From: Intoshia linei
Lineage: Eukaryota > Orthonectida > Rhopaluridae
Length of the DNA: 37,162 bases
Assembly: GCA_001642005.1 (NCBI GenBank)
Contig: LWCA01000241.1
Location: 1 to 37,162 of the forward strand
Direction: 5' to 3'
Part shown: positions 9,069 through 24,102 of the stretch, one piece after another
Numbering within the stretch: the first letter of the stretch is position 1
Layout: every line of letters starts with the position of its first letter
Translations under genes and position numbers: made by a program
The notes under the pieces: generated by a model
Seen by the model: the letters and a program-made list of their open reading frames with translations, nothing else
Database searches by the model: none
Told to the model about the DNA's origin: nothing

Positions 9069-12000
9069 ATGTGCGACGAACAACAATTTTGTAGTGTTCG
9101 CCAGAAATTAGATATTTTAGGTTATCAACAACTTTTAGGAATAGAAAGTTTACCATTAGTGGAAAGACTATTGAGTGATTTAATTAAAACTACTGAAAGT
9201 TTAAAGGAATTAAAATCTTATCACGTCAGTAATGATACACAACTTCCAAAGGAGGTTATTCGACCATATCAAGAAGATAATGCAAAATTAGTGCGAGAAA
9301 ATAATGATTTACATTTGAAAAATTTGCATTTAGAAGAAGACTATTCTTTAGAAATAAGTAAACTAAATAATGATCTCAAGAGTAAGGACTGTAAAATTGC
9401 TGATGTAATTTTTCTCAACGAACAATACAATATGCGTATAATAGATCTAGAAAAAGAGTCTAATGAAAAAACAAAAGCTATTAACATTTTACAAAAAAAG
9501 AATTTGAAAGCGGTCGTTTGTACTCCAGGAGGAAAAGAAAAACAGATTGCTTTTAGACGTCAACGTATGAACGTGGATGCCCTAGTTGATGAAAATTTGG
9601 AATACGAAGACAAGAGAAACGTTGTTTCTAAAAAAGAATCTGTAGATTTGATAAAAATATGCGACTCAAAGATTGAAAAACTGGAAAATGAAAATAAAAT
9701 ATTTTCGAAAGAAATTAAAGATAATAAATCTTTAATAATTTCATTAAATGTTCAGATTAAATCGAGACAACAAGAAATTTATAGATTGCAAAAATTGCTC
9801 GATGGAGGTAAACCCATGAATGTAATTACACTTGAAAATGAACAGTATCAGAACGAACGGCTGATTACAAGTATAAAATTGCAAATGGACATGTTACAAG
9901 CAAAAAATGATGAATTAAACTCAAAATTGGCTAAATCAGAAAGTCGTGAAATGCAAAAAATTGATGAAATCACAAGATACAAGTCTTTATACCCAGATTG
10001 TGATAATGTTTCAAAATTGGAGGAAAATTATCTTTGTAATGAAATTGAACAATTAAAATTAAAGTTGGAATCCTTATGTCTTGAAAATACGAAATTAAAA
10101 CAAAATCTACCCATCTTTGATGAAAACGATTCATATAAAAACATGTACCAAGAATTAAACGACATGGTAAATAGACTAATAAAAGAAAAAAAGAAATTGG
10201 CAGTACGAATTACCAATTTATTGAAAAGAGAAAAAGAAATGTGTCTTAAACTTTATGGTCAAAAAACTCAACCAAAAAATCGTTCAATGACAAATTTGCC
10301 TCCAAAGTCTGGATTTTGTAAGCCAATAAATAAAAATATAACTAGTATCAAAATGGAAGATTACAATGTGTTATTGAGAGACATTGAGAAAGATCGAGAT
10401 TATTGGATGCAAGAATCTCATGAATTACACAATTTGTTGGGGATACGACAAGAATTTGTAGATTTTAACAAGGAGAGTTATTTAACAAACCAACTTTCTG
10501 AATTGAAACAACATATACCAAAAGGCAACGACGAAACTGTTGTTCATTATTCTCGTTTAATCACGGCAATTGAACAAGAAAGGAATAGCTATCGAGATGA
10601 ATGCAATTCGTTGCGAGAAGAGTTGAAGACTTGCAGAAGTTTAAAAATAAAAATCGACAATTTAGAAAGTGAACAAAATTGCTTAATTGATGAAAATCGT
10701 AAATTTTCTGCAGATGTTGTTCATTCTAAAAAGCGAATAGCTGTTTTGATGAAAGATCGTATGGACCTGCAACGTGAGGTCAGTGAATTGACGGGAAAAT
10801 TAAGATTTGACAAAGTCCATAACTGCGATAAAATTGTCAATACGATATATGATAAAAGTGAAGACACAACTGGATCAATGCGTCGATTAGAACACGATAG
10901 AAGAGATGCTATCACAAATTTGGAAAAAATTAAAGCTGAACGTGATGAAATTCGATATAGACTAAAAATGAGTACTGAAAGTCAGTTGGAGGATAGGTCA
11001 AGATTAGAATACCGAAACGATGAAATTTGTAAACAACTTAGAGAAGCTAACAATGATTTAAAATCCACAGAATCCGAAATATCTAAATTACATAACAATA
11101 TTGATTTAAAAGAAAGGGAATTACGTAGTGTAATGACCGATTTGGATGCCAGTAAGAATGAAACTCTGAAATGGCGCAATGACGCCATAGAATACAAAAA
11201 TATCAATGTTCAGCTCGAATGTGCTCGTAAAGATGTAGATTTAAGATTGGAAAGAGAAATTAGTGAAACTAGAAAATTGAATAACATTATAAATTCTCAA
11301 AAATTAGAAATACAAGAATTATCTGACCAACTGTGTGCATATAAAGCAAGTGTCGTATCTCTTGATAGCAAAATTATTATTCTAGATAAAGAAAGGGACG
11401 ATCTTCAATCCATGGTTGATTGTAAGGATGAAAGAATTTCGTCTCTAAAAAATGAAATTAATGATATTAACCAAGTTATCGAAAGAACTAAGATTGACAA
11501 GGATAAAATGAGCAGGGATTTAAATATCAAGAAACGCGAATTGTCTGATAAATTACAAGAATTCTCATCTACTGTTCGGTCCATTGATAGGTATAAAGAT
11601 GAATGTAATTCTTTTAAAAATACAATTGAAGAAATGCAATCGGAAATTAGACGTTTGTATGAGGATATTTCTATCATGACGAGGGAAAAACAAGAAAACA
11701 ATGAAAAGATAATTGAATTGACTGCTAATAAACAAGATTTAAAAGATAAGATTGGAGATTTTGTTTTAGCTGTTCAGCAAATGGATGAAATGTTGATGGA
11801 AAAGGATAAAGACAAATCTGAATTAATGCATCAATATCAACAATGCACGCTGTCTTTGCAACGGTTACAGGGAGAAAATCAAAATTATGCTAATGAGAAT
11901 CAAACTATCAAATCTCAATTAATGTCTAGAGAAGATGAATTGAAATGCCTTCGTGACAGAATGGCTACCATCACTTTGCAATCTGATGAGGTTTTACAAT

Positions 12001-14352
12001 ATTTTATTTATTAGAATTTGCATATTATTTTTTTGGATTCCGGGCCTATGATTAAGTGTGAGATTAAGATTATTGTGAAAATTGTCTTGGTTGGTACCAA
12101 AAATTTCAAAATAAATTCCTTTTTCGAGGGTACCCGTGGTTAAATTTTTAATGTGTAGTAGTTTTAACTGTGGGTATCATTCAAATTTTTACAGTCTAAA
12201 ATATTGTCATATTCTTCGAGGGATTACTTTGAGCAAAGTCGAAATGTATCTAAACTTGGCCCAATAATTTAAATAAAGAAAGAATTTCAACAATGTTTTA
12301 CATTTTATTAACTAAACTATATTATTTTAAACCAGGGATTGGAAATAATTGATTGCAATTAATTTTTTGCTAAATATTAATTTTTCAACACGTTCCTATT
12401 CAATTTCCCAGGTTCCCACACTTTTTTTTACGGCGAGCCGGTAAATTATAAAATTCATCGTGGACCATTAAAGTTAAATTAAAAAAATTGTTAAGTTAGA
12501 GCTGTTTAGATACAAGAATACCCTTATATTTAATTGAAAATTTTGAGAAACCCATAAATGACTGATGACTTTAATATGTTAAATAGTAATTATGTTGCAG
12601 TTATAAATCAGCTTTTTAAAATTTTTAGAATAGGAATCAGAATCGTTAAAAATTTAGGAATCGCCGCATCACAAATGAAAGCATACATTATTTATTTTTA
12701 AAATCCTTATGTATTAAATTTGATTAGAATGGCGTTATAATAATAATTTACATTATGTAATTGTAAATTAAAGTTAAAAAAATATAATATTATTTACTCT
12801 TTTGTAAAAATCCCCTAGTTTGAATTCCCGTGTTAATGGTTCTTTAACTGGGTATCGTATTTATAGGCAATTTTATGACGATGCACGAGAAATATGGTGT
12901 AAACAATAATATCATTCTATTGATTGTAAATGAAAAATTAATGCAGTTTACACCAAAGTAGATGGCACGCCATCCTAAGCTACCATGAAATTTATTAGGC
13001 AAGGTATATTGACTTTATTATATTCGTTCAGTATTTTACAAATGGTATCCTCCCCACCTTTGTGTCTCATAACCACTAAAATATTTTTTTATGTTTTTGG
13101 GTATAAAATTAATGATTAAAATAGTGTTAATAATTGTAATAATGTGTGTATTAAATGTAATAATTGATGATAAAATTAAATATTTTAATGTTAGATGCAC
13201 AAAAAATTAATGTCATCTGAAGATAATGCAATGGAAATTGCTCTAGGAAAAAAAACAACAGAGCAACAATTGGAATTTTGTGAATCTGAAAAGAAATCAT
13301 ATTTAAAGGAAGTAAAAGCAATGAGACAACAATTATCGCACTATGAAATAAATAAGGATGATATTCAAAAAGATCTTGCATCGAAAAGTGCCGAACTATT
13401 ACGAGTAATATTATATTCTAGCCCAGGGTTCTGAACGGTGGGCGAATCTTCCCTTGGGGCGATTTTTGTATTTCATAAAATACATAATCTAAAACAATTT
13501 AAAAAGAATGGTGCTCACAATTTCGGAACCACTAGTATATAGCTCTTTTTCAATTATTCGGTGGGCGACCGGTTGAGAAACACTGCTTTAAAGTTTAGAG
13601 ACTCAACCTTTTGTGAAAATTTATTCAGTATTTTTTTTGAATTGTTGTTTCACTCGACTTGCTTTAAATCTAACTTGTATAAAAATATTTAGATGAGATG
13701 TCCGGGCAAAATGTTTTAATTCTGAACGTTTTATATTTTGGGAACCATAATATAAATCAATGTTTAGCTCGACTCTGCATACGATAATACTTTAAACGAA
13801 TTAAATTCACTTCGCAAACACAGCGACGAGCAACGTAAGTTAAGTGAAGAATTACAAGACATGCTGAGCAATAAACGAAAGCGTGAATACGAATTAGACC
13901 TTAAGGATCAGGACAAGGAACATGAAATTTTAAACTTGAAAAATAAAATCAAAATATTCGAAAATATCATGTAAACATTTTATTTTATTTGATGGAAAAA
14001 TTTATTTTAGATCAGAAAAAGATGATGAAATCAGCAAACAATCCATAAAAATAAAAAACAATGAAATCGAATTTATTGATATTCAAGACAAACTAACTCA
14101 TGAACGCTTTGAACGGGAGCGAGTTGTACAAGAACTTAAACATTCTAGTTTCCGATCAAATACTCCAATTCAGCTAACATCTTATTCCCACAATTATTCT
14201 GCAACTTCCACAAGCCCCAATCAAATATCAGATCGAAGTAACGACGAATCAAATATGTAAACGAATTTTTATTTACATCAATTGTGTTTTATTCATCTCA
14301 ATTTAGATACAATGACGATCACACAGACACAAGTGCATCAACCAAATATTAA
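9069..14352 (+). CDS. CEP135: Centrosomal protein CEP135 (five coding exons, 1208 aa)
   Basis: Centriole cartwheel and linker protein (Bld10/CEP135 family) that connects the SAS-6 hub to the microtubule wall. Exons: 9069-11990 (974 codons uninterrupted), 13195-13404, 13768-13970, 14011-14256, 14307-14352; phases close perfectly (3627 nt). The N-terminus RQKLDILGYQQLLGIESLPL (11-30) and the block TPGGKEKQIAFRRQRM (152-167) match the conserved CEP135/TSGA10 N-terminal region. Almost all of the rest is charged heptad coiled coil, and the C-terminus has LTHERFERERVVQEL before a Ser/Thr/Asn-rich tail, as in animal CEP135. Human CEP135 is about 1140 aa. The last two introns are 40 and 50 nt; the first two (1204 and 363 nt) contain repeats. 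TSGA10 is the only close alternative; the full length favours CEP135. Confidence 0.95.
11991..13194 (+). other. CEP135 intron 1 (1204 nt), repeat-bearing
   Basis: The donor follows the codon gag at 11990; the acceptor is tttaatgttag, ending at 13194. It contains a possible hAT-type end (cagggattggaaat near 12334) and a perfect 10-bp inverted repeat tggtgtaaac / gtttacacca (12895-12904 and 12946-12955). No second end of the putative hAT element was located. No coding sequence is seen. Confidence 0.6.
13424..13585. mobile_element. 162-bp hAT-type MITE in CEP135 intron 2
   Basis: The left end cagggttctgaacggtgggcg and the right end ggtgggcgaccggttgagaaacactg form an imperfect inverted pair of CAGTGTTTCTCAACCGG type, a common hAT terminus. 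The element lies in a 363-nt intron (13405-13767), starting 19 bases after the splice donor. Flanking octamers do not match well, so it may be old. Confidence 0.6.
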
Positions 14353-14354
14353 AA

Positions 14355-14360
14355 TTTATT
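14355..14360 (-). promoter_or_regulatory. RFWD3 poly(A) signal just past the CEP135 stop
   Basis: The minus strand reads AATAAA here, 23 nt past the RFWD3 stop codon (14384-14386). Cleavage at a usual distance would fall inside the last coding exon of CEP135, so the two mRNAs probably overlap as antisense. Confidence 0.5.
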
Positions 14361-14383
14361 TTATACATATATAAAATTTACAT

Positions 14384-16123
14384 TTACACGTTATATTTAC
14401 ACAAGACATTGTAGATTCGAGCTCGTTTACTGGTTAGTATTATAATTTTTTCTTTTTCAAACCCCATATTAACGTTTAAAGATGTAATACTAATGGGGGT
14501 TTCTGTTAGTAACAAATTTTCAATTGGGGAAAAGTTGGCGTCATAAACATTAACTTCGTTATCATGTGCATTTAAAATGTACACATCAATTAAATATTTG
14601 TTGCCGAAATGTTTTGAATAAATTTTATTGTAAATGACGTGGGGGTATTGGGAGAATATACTTTTGTATTTAATGTTAAATCCGATATTTCTATTGTCTT
14701 TCACTCGTTTTAATTTTCCAAGCTAGATAATTATGAATTTAACATTTTTAAATATATTACGTAGTAACTATTCAACTTTAACAGGTCGTCGTGGGCGGAT
14801 GTAATAAAATGTGGATAGTTTGCATCCACAGCTATACTGATACAATTTTGACAATCCAGGCTATTTCTTTTATTTCCAAAAGAAGAAATAATTTTTAAAC
14901 CGTTCAAGTCTCCGTAACAATACACTTTTTCCCTACAATTCCGAAATGAATTTATTATAATATAAAAAACTACTTTTGGTCCATAGTGGTATGGTGCATG
15001 GAGTGAATGGGTATTCTGTTGTGTTTGTTTAGAAAAAATTCACAGACGGAGCTTTTTAGGTATCTTAAATCGTATTGCTTTACTTTACTGTTATCCAAAC
15101 CAACATCAATGCAATATTCGCTAATCAAAGATTTCATGCAACTCCAAACGGGGTACCCACAATAAAACCTAAAATAAATGGATATAAAACAATTTAATTC
15201 ATCCCACCGTTTTACCACTCGCGCTTCTTTTAAAGAAGTAATATGGACATAACCACTGAGAGAACAGGACGCCATTGACTGATAGTTAGATATTGAGTCA
15301 AATTTTACAATTTTGGTATCTGCAATAATGTCACTATCGAGAGAAAAAGTTTTGATGAGTTTGCAACGTTCTATATCTACCTAAAATGTAAAATTATTCA
15401 TTTTTTTCAAATAAATACCCTTAATATTTCATGATTTTGTGAAATACTATTTGAATTTCCTATAATATACATTGAGGCATCAACACAGACAATATTTCGT
15501 GCGTTAAACTAAATTGTATAAAGATTGGAACTTAAATAAGTAGATACCTGTCCAATTTCATATTCTTGCAATGGTTCATAGGAATACGAAAAACGCGAAC
15601 TACCCAGGATATTAGAATTGATGTCTTTACTAACAAAAATATATTACATTAAATATATCAAACATTTTACTTTTCAATTAAAGATTCGCTTTTCCTTTTA
15701 AAATCTTTTAAATTCATTTCAGAATTACTCAGTTTTCGTTGTAATGTATTATTGGCAATTGATAACATATTGATCTCTTTTTCTTGTTGTTTAATTCTGA
15801 ATTGCAGAGGTTTTGTAAACATCTCGATACATGATGATTGATTCAATTGTGACTATAAAATATATTTATAATTAGCAAAATTTTTACCGATTCTTCGTAG
15901 TCAATATATAGTTTTCGAACAGTTTGCATCCTAAACGACGTTTTACAAACAGGACAAAGCTTTGCTTTAGTATACCATGTAGTTAAGCATCTAATGAATA
16001 AGTTTAAAACTTGTGAACCGATAAAAATAAATATTATTACTTATTTCCAAACACATGGCCACATTTTAAGGATACTGGAAAGTGTGTATGGGAAAACTCG
16101 TCAAAGCATATGCTGCACTTCAT
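14384..16123 (-). CDS. RFWD3: E3 ubiquitin ligase RFWD3-like, N-terminally short (nine exons, 472 aa)
   Basis: RFWD3 ubiquitinates RPA and RAD51 at stalled forks and acts in the Fanconi anaemia pathway. Minus-strand exons: 16041-16123, 15888-15990, 15671-15852, 15548-15629, 15419-15508, 15208-15380, 14974-15168, 14761-14932, 14384-14722 (1419 nt, phases consistent; introns 35-50 nt). RING at 3-43: CSIC, CGH, C29, CPVC, with Gly26 where most RINGs have a fifth Cys, which I remember as a feature of RFWD3 itself. A coiled coil spans about 62-122. The beta-propeller part contains ASCSLSGYVHITSLKEARVV then GYPVWSC and VGLDNSKVKQYDLR, collinear with human RFWD3. Human RFWD3 is about 774 aa; the long disordered N-terminus is absent here, and an in-frame TAA lies seven codons before this ATG. 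An unseen upstream exon remains possible. Confidence 0.88.
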
Positions 16124-16454
16124 TTCCCCATAATATATTTTATTTTAAACGCAAGGTTAAGAATTATATAAAACTGAAAGTATTAGCAATAAACATAAGT
16201 GCTTATTGTAAATTAAAATTTATTAATTGTTGATCAGGAGTTAATATAATCGGGATCCAATAGTTGAATACAATACAGCATTGCATATAGGCAATGCTTA
16301 TTAGGCATTGAAGTCATATTTGAAAAAAATATACTCAACATTTCAGTCGTTTCAATTGTAATACAATTTTAAATAATCCAAAACACATGGTAACGTAAAA
16401 GATTAAAGAGAAACTAATTTTATTAGAATTTTCTCGTGTAGATTAAAAATTATT
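16124..16454. promoter_or_regulatory. Divergent promoter region of RFWD3 and NOB1
   Basis: These 331 bp separate two head-to-head starts and must hold both promoters unless distal 5' exons exist. An 8-bp perfect inverted repeat, agcattgc / gcaatgct with a 6-nt loop (16277-16298), sits near the middle and is followed by a third copy-like aggcattg (16303). A splice-acceptor-like tctcgtgtag ends at 16441, 13 nt before the NOB1 ATG. Confidence 0.5.
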
Positions 16455-19309
16455 ATGAATAAAACTGTAATTGTAGATGCAAACGCCTTTATTCATCGCG
16501 TGGATTTAAATGTATTAAAATGAATTATTTTATAAACGGAATTAATTAAGATTTACAATGAAATTTACGTGACACCATCTGTATTGGAAGAAGTTAAGTC
16601 CTTGGAATTGATTGAAAAATATTCTATTCTTATAGCAAAATGTCACGTTCAATCACCTGAAGCTGGTTTTGTTGAAAAAGGTTACATTTTTTATATTAAA
16701 TATTGTATTTACTGAAATTAGTACGCAATGTCGCTATTGAATCTGGTGAAATTGCTTCATTAAGCAATCAAGATATCGACACGATATCTCTTATTTTACA
16801 AATTTTTAAAGAGAAATGCGGCACATCTGATATAAATGAATTGACCAAAGAAAACGATACTGAACAAAAAAATGAAGTTAAAATTAAAAAAAAAGTATGA
16901 ATTATTCTCAATAGGCCCAATCTCAACAGACCCATACATGAATAATTTATTTAATAATGGTTCTATTGAGGCGGTGTTTATTAGAGCTTTATAACGTGGA
17001 AACTTGCCATTTTTACTGAAAATTTACATGTTTTAAATTTTTTTCAAAAGGTGTAAAATTTAGCATATGGAAAAAATTTCATTCCGATCGACTCTTATTA
17101 AGACTATACTAGTAAGGTTTTTTGGATGATTGCGGATGGTTAATTTTTGTAAAATCTTGTTTTATTTTGAAAAATCATAAATAAAAGTAATTACGAAACC
17201 TTACTGAGAGTTCTCTTTTTACTTGTTAAAGGTAATGTAATGCAGTTACTTGGTAGTTTAATTTTATTTGAAAAAAATATTTTTCCATTTTGAAAAATTG
17301 AAAATTAATGGGTAATTTGTGGTTTTGACCGTGAAGGTTCCAATTTATAAATTTGAATTTTATCTTACTTCCTGTGGTGGAAAAATCTGACTTGGTATTG
17401 GTGTTTTTGAACTTCTGGAACTGTTTTTAATCAATGGTTACACAGACACATTTTAATATTTAATGGATGATATATTACTTAGAATAGTATACACTTGAAA
17501 AATGGGACTTCTAGCTGCTAGTCCCTCTCTACGTTCGTGAATATACCCGGTCTGTGTAGAACACTGTTTCCCGTTTAGGTCCCTGAACTCCTTGTGGTAC
17601 GTGAGATTCAAATAAAATATAAAATAATTTTATGAACTTTTGTTTATTGATATATGAGAAATTTTAATATTTATTATGGAGTTGTCAGGTGTCGGGAATT
17701 TATACCAAAGCCTAGAGGACCGCTACATTATTATTTCAAAAATCCCTCTTTTATCCCAGCATTAACAGAACTTATCGGTAAAAGTCAATTTTTCCCAAAT
17801 GGTTTGAATCCAATTTTACCAAACCGTAACAAAACGTAGAACGCGTTTAAAAGACGAATGTATCAATATTATGTGTGTTTTGAAACACTTTTTACAATCT
17901 AAAATAAAAATAAATATTTTTCTAATTAACATTTTAAGTAAATTTGTAAATTTCAATCTACATTCTTGTAATTTCAATTATTAAATTTCTTTTTGTTTCT
18001 AAAATTAATTGAAGTCTAAAATTTTTAATGCTTCTACATATTCTGTATATTATGTATGAATAAAAATTATTTATTTTTTCCTGGAAATCACAATCACTAG
18101 CAACAACTTATTAATCCAAAATAAAAAATCAACTTTTACCTAATCCTTAATGGAAAAATTTCCTTTTTACAATATTTTTTCGAAAAACACGATCTTACCA
18201 AATTTTATGAGACCTTTAATTGTTGTTTTTTAATTAATATCTATTTTTTGTTGTTTTTTTTTGGTGTCCAAAAAAATTAATATTTTGAAATGGGTGCCCG
18301 TACACTATATAAATCGGGAACCACTGGTGTAGAACCTTTAAACAGCAATCATCATCGTAAATTATTTTTTGTACTTTACCATGTGTATTAAAATTTAACA
18401 TTTAGAACAAGTCAAAATTGTCAAATGGAGATGAACACATAGAAGGGTTTTATTCTGAATACATTGTAAGATAAATTTTGTTAAATTAGCTCAGTAACGG
18501 AACTTTTGGTTCGTTAAAATATTTTTTTTGAGTGGAAGCTGATTTATTTGATAACTTTTTAAATAGAAAAAAAAAGGGAAAAATTCTATCGGTGACAAAG
18601 ATACGATGGATGGTTGGATAACTCCAAAAAACTACAAATCCTTGGATGCTGGTACAGGGAAGTTTTTTCAAAGTTCTACATTTTTAACATCCAATTATTC
18701 GGTTGGCTGCATTACTGGAGATTTTTCAATGCAGGTTTATTATTTATCATTTGTAATTTAATACAATGTAATTTATATAGAACATTTTGCTCAAATTAAA
18801 GTTACCAATTATAAGTCCAAATGGAAAGTTAATAAAAAGTATCCGAAATTATGCAAACAGATGTCACATTTGTGGATTGTATATATTCTTTGATATTTAA
18901 TGGAATTGTTTAGTATTGACAGTAATAAAAAGAAAAAATTTTGCCTACATTGCGGTTATGATAGTTTAAAAAAAATTGTATACACTATGGATAAATCTGG
19001 AAAAACCAAATTACATTTCTCAAAGAAATATAAAATCCATACAAAAAATACAAAGGTTTAGTTTGTGAATGTATAAAGTGTAATTTTAAATAGTATTCAA
19101 TTATTACCCCTCAATCTGGAAAACATCCTCGACAACAAATTACTTGCGCTGATCACGTTAGACCCCAAGAAAAATCAAAGAAAAATAAACTATTAAAAAG
19201 ATACGATCCTCTTTGCAAGGATTACATTGGTTTAGAATCACCTTTTGCTCCAACCAACATTAATTGCCGATCTGCCATGTTGGGAATATATAAAAATAGT
19301 AAAAAATAA
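16455..19309 (+). CDS. NOB1: RNA-binding protein NOB1, 20S pre-rRNA endonuclease (eight exons, 344 aa)
   Basis: PIN-domain nuclease that cuts at site D to make the mature 3' end of 18S rRNA in late cytoplasmic pre-40S particles. Exons: 16455-16511, 16551-16680, 16722-16894, 18406-18465, 18567-18734, 18781-18878, 18923-19055, 19094-19309 (1035 nt, phases agree). The PIN domain starts VIVDANAF with Asp8, followed by acidic LEEV (31-34) and SLSNQDI with Asp80. DGWITPKN (about 154-161) precedes VGCITGDFSMQ. The zinc ribbon has Cys pairs at 224/227 and 236/239. The C-terminal block DYIGLESPF matches the family's DYIAGVSPF. Human NOB1 is about 412 aa. Intron 3 (1511 nt) holds a MITE; intron 4 (18466-18566) could hide a small alternative splice. 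AATAAA lies at 19330-19335. Confidence 0.93.
16895..17561 (+). other. Left part of NOB1 intron 3, repeat-like DNA
   Basis: Begins with a good donor, gtatga, at 16895. Around 17290-17345 it contains gggtaatttgtggttttgaccgtgaagg-like sequence (split by a few mismatches), related to the 134-bp tandem unit at 7793-8125, and near 17446 the cacagacaca motif shared with 8226. Nothing coding is seen. Confidence 0.5.
17562..18326. mobile_element. 765-bp hAT MITE with perfect 8-bp target duplication, in NOB1 intron 3
   Basis: Left end cactgtttcccg, right end cgggaaccactg; flanking octamers GTGTAGAA are identical (17554-17561 and 18327-18334). The interior begins with a block containing cgtgagattcaaata, shared with the element at 24570, and includes diverged units of the 29-bp minisatellite (for example cttttacctaatccttaatg). 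It ends with aatattttgaaatggg, also shared. It encodes no transposase. The exact target duplication suggests this copy is younger than the rest. Confidence 0.92.
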
Positions 19310-19477
19310 ATTGTAAGTTATCAAATTTTAATAAAACATGTAAAGTAATGTGCATAACAATAAAAATATAAAACAAATTGCAAATTTACATTGTCCTGTT
19401 TTCTAAGTTTAAAATTAAACCTTTTTAAATGTATATAATTACCTTACAATAATACAGTTTTTGGAAATAAAGTAAAC

Positions 19478-22790
<3,313 letters not shown>

Positions 22791-23616
22791 TAAATTTTAT
22801 GTATAATGAAACATTTTATCTCACAACTCAAATAATTTTATATGGATCAAGATGGATATATGATACTAGTCGATAGTTAAATGGTCGTTTCCTTTATTAA
22901 AAACGATGTATAAGTAATCAAGTTCAATTTTTTAAATCTTTTTATTATAATAAAAGTCAATCTGAATTACAATAATTGTGTTGACCTAATAATAATTCTT
23001 ATAATAATTAATTACATATGGCAAATCAGTTCTGGTTCCGAATCTGGTCCCGTCTGAAGTTTAATCTATTAATATATTAAAGTTCAATGATAAGTTTAGA
23101 ATCAAGACGAACATGGACATAATGGCGTCAGTTAAAATTTTACAAGGATGCATTTACATTTTAATTGTATATGTATCAAATTAAAATAATTAATTAATCA
23201 ATTAATGAGGTTCATTGATTGAAGTTTGTCAGTTTTTATTTTAATTTGAATTGAATAATTTGCATAATATTGATTATTAAAGATTAATATACTTTTTGAC
23301 CATGAAGATTTCAGAAATGGATTTACTTATATGTTTGGTCCAAAAAAAAAAATTTAAAAGTACTTTTAAGTGTATTAGGGAAATTGTATAAAGCGCACTT
23401 ATGTGAATTTTCATAAAAATAATTATTTCTTCGCCACTCAGTATTTGCAATACAGATCATTGAAATAAAATTGATAGGTAAAAATATTATTATTTTCTAT
23501 CTGAACATTAGTGTAAATTCAAATAATGATTCATGTTTTTATACAATTACACTAAAATAAATCTTAATAAAATAAGCTTATGAATTAATAGAAATTGGTA
23601 AGAAAACCGGATGCCG
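22791..23616. other. Region upstream of junctophilin, no gene recognised
   Basis: A+T-rich DNA that presumably includes the junctophilin promoter. Composition rises locally near 23030 (tctggttccgaatctggtcc), but no paired ends or open frame support a feature. Confidence 0.4.
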
Positions 23617-23624
23617 CTTTAGAA

Positions 23625-24094
23625 CATATATTGGCAAAGTGTGGCCTGCGGACCGCATGCAGCCCTCTTATAAATTTTTGCGACCAGCGAGTGACATTAA
23701 AAATTTCGAATAATTTAAATTTAATTAATGCAATAAGTAGCATTAAACCAGATCTTATTCAACTCTCAGATAAAACAAAATCAGTCATAAGTATGAGTGC
23801 ATTATGAGTGTATGTTAATAATAAACAATAATGATTTAATTTTTTTTAATAAATTCAGCAGAATATAATAATTTACTGCATTCAAATATATTTAATGAGT
23901 AAATTTATTTCATTAACCTTAAAATATTCTTAAACTAGTGATAATAGGTTAAATAATAAGGGATTGTAATATTGATTAAAAAAATTTTTTACAAAAGAAA
24001 ATAAAGTGAAATTGAAGAATTTTTTTTGGTGCGATTCGCGATAAAATTAAATGTGCAGTATGACCCGTATCACAAAAAAGAGTGCCCACCTCTG
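23625..24094. mobile_element. 470-bp hAT-type non-autonomous element with perfect target duplication
   Basis: The flanking octamers CTTTAGAA are identical (23617-23624 and 24095-24102). The left end catatattggcaaagtgtgg and the right end gagtgcccacctctg correspond to a degenerate inverted repeat of the CAGAGGTGGGCAAA type, with gcctgcggaccgca inside the left end. No transposase motif is visible; a 70-codon frame across the left end is fortuitous. Confidence 0.85.
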
Positions 24095-24102
24095 CTTTAG
24101 AA

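Noticed and set aside
10028-11701. Minus-strand open frames within the CEP135 exon
   Set aside because: They are antisense shadows, Ser/Leu/Phe-rich as expected from the reverse of a Glu/Lys/Asn-rich coiled coil.
15994-16233. Plus-strand 79-codon frame near the RFWD3 start
   Set aside because: It overlaps the RFWD3 RING exon on the opposite strand and has no family resemblance.
18466-18489. A 24-nt GT-AG intron in NOB1 (gtaag ... attag)
   Set aside because: The exon that would follow runs into a stop at about 18529 and needs a second splice without a phase-compatible donor. A single 101-nt intron (18466-18566) joins phase 0 to phase 0 and leads directly to the conserved DGWITP block.
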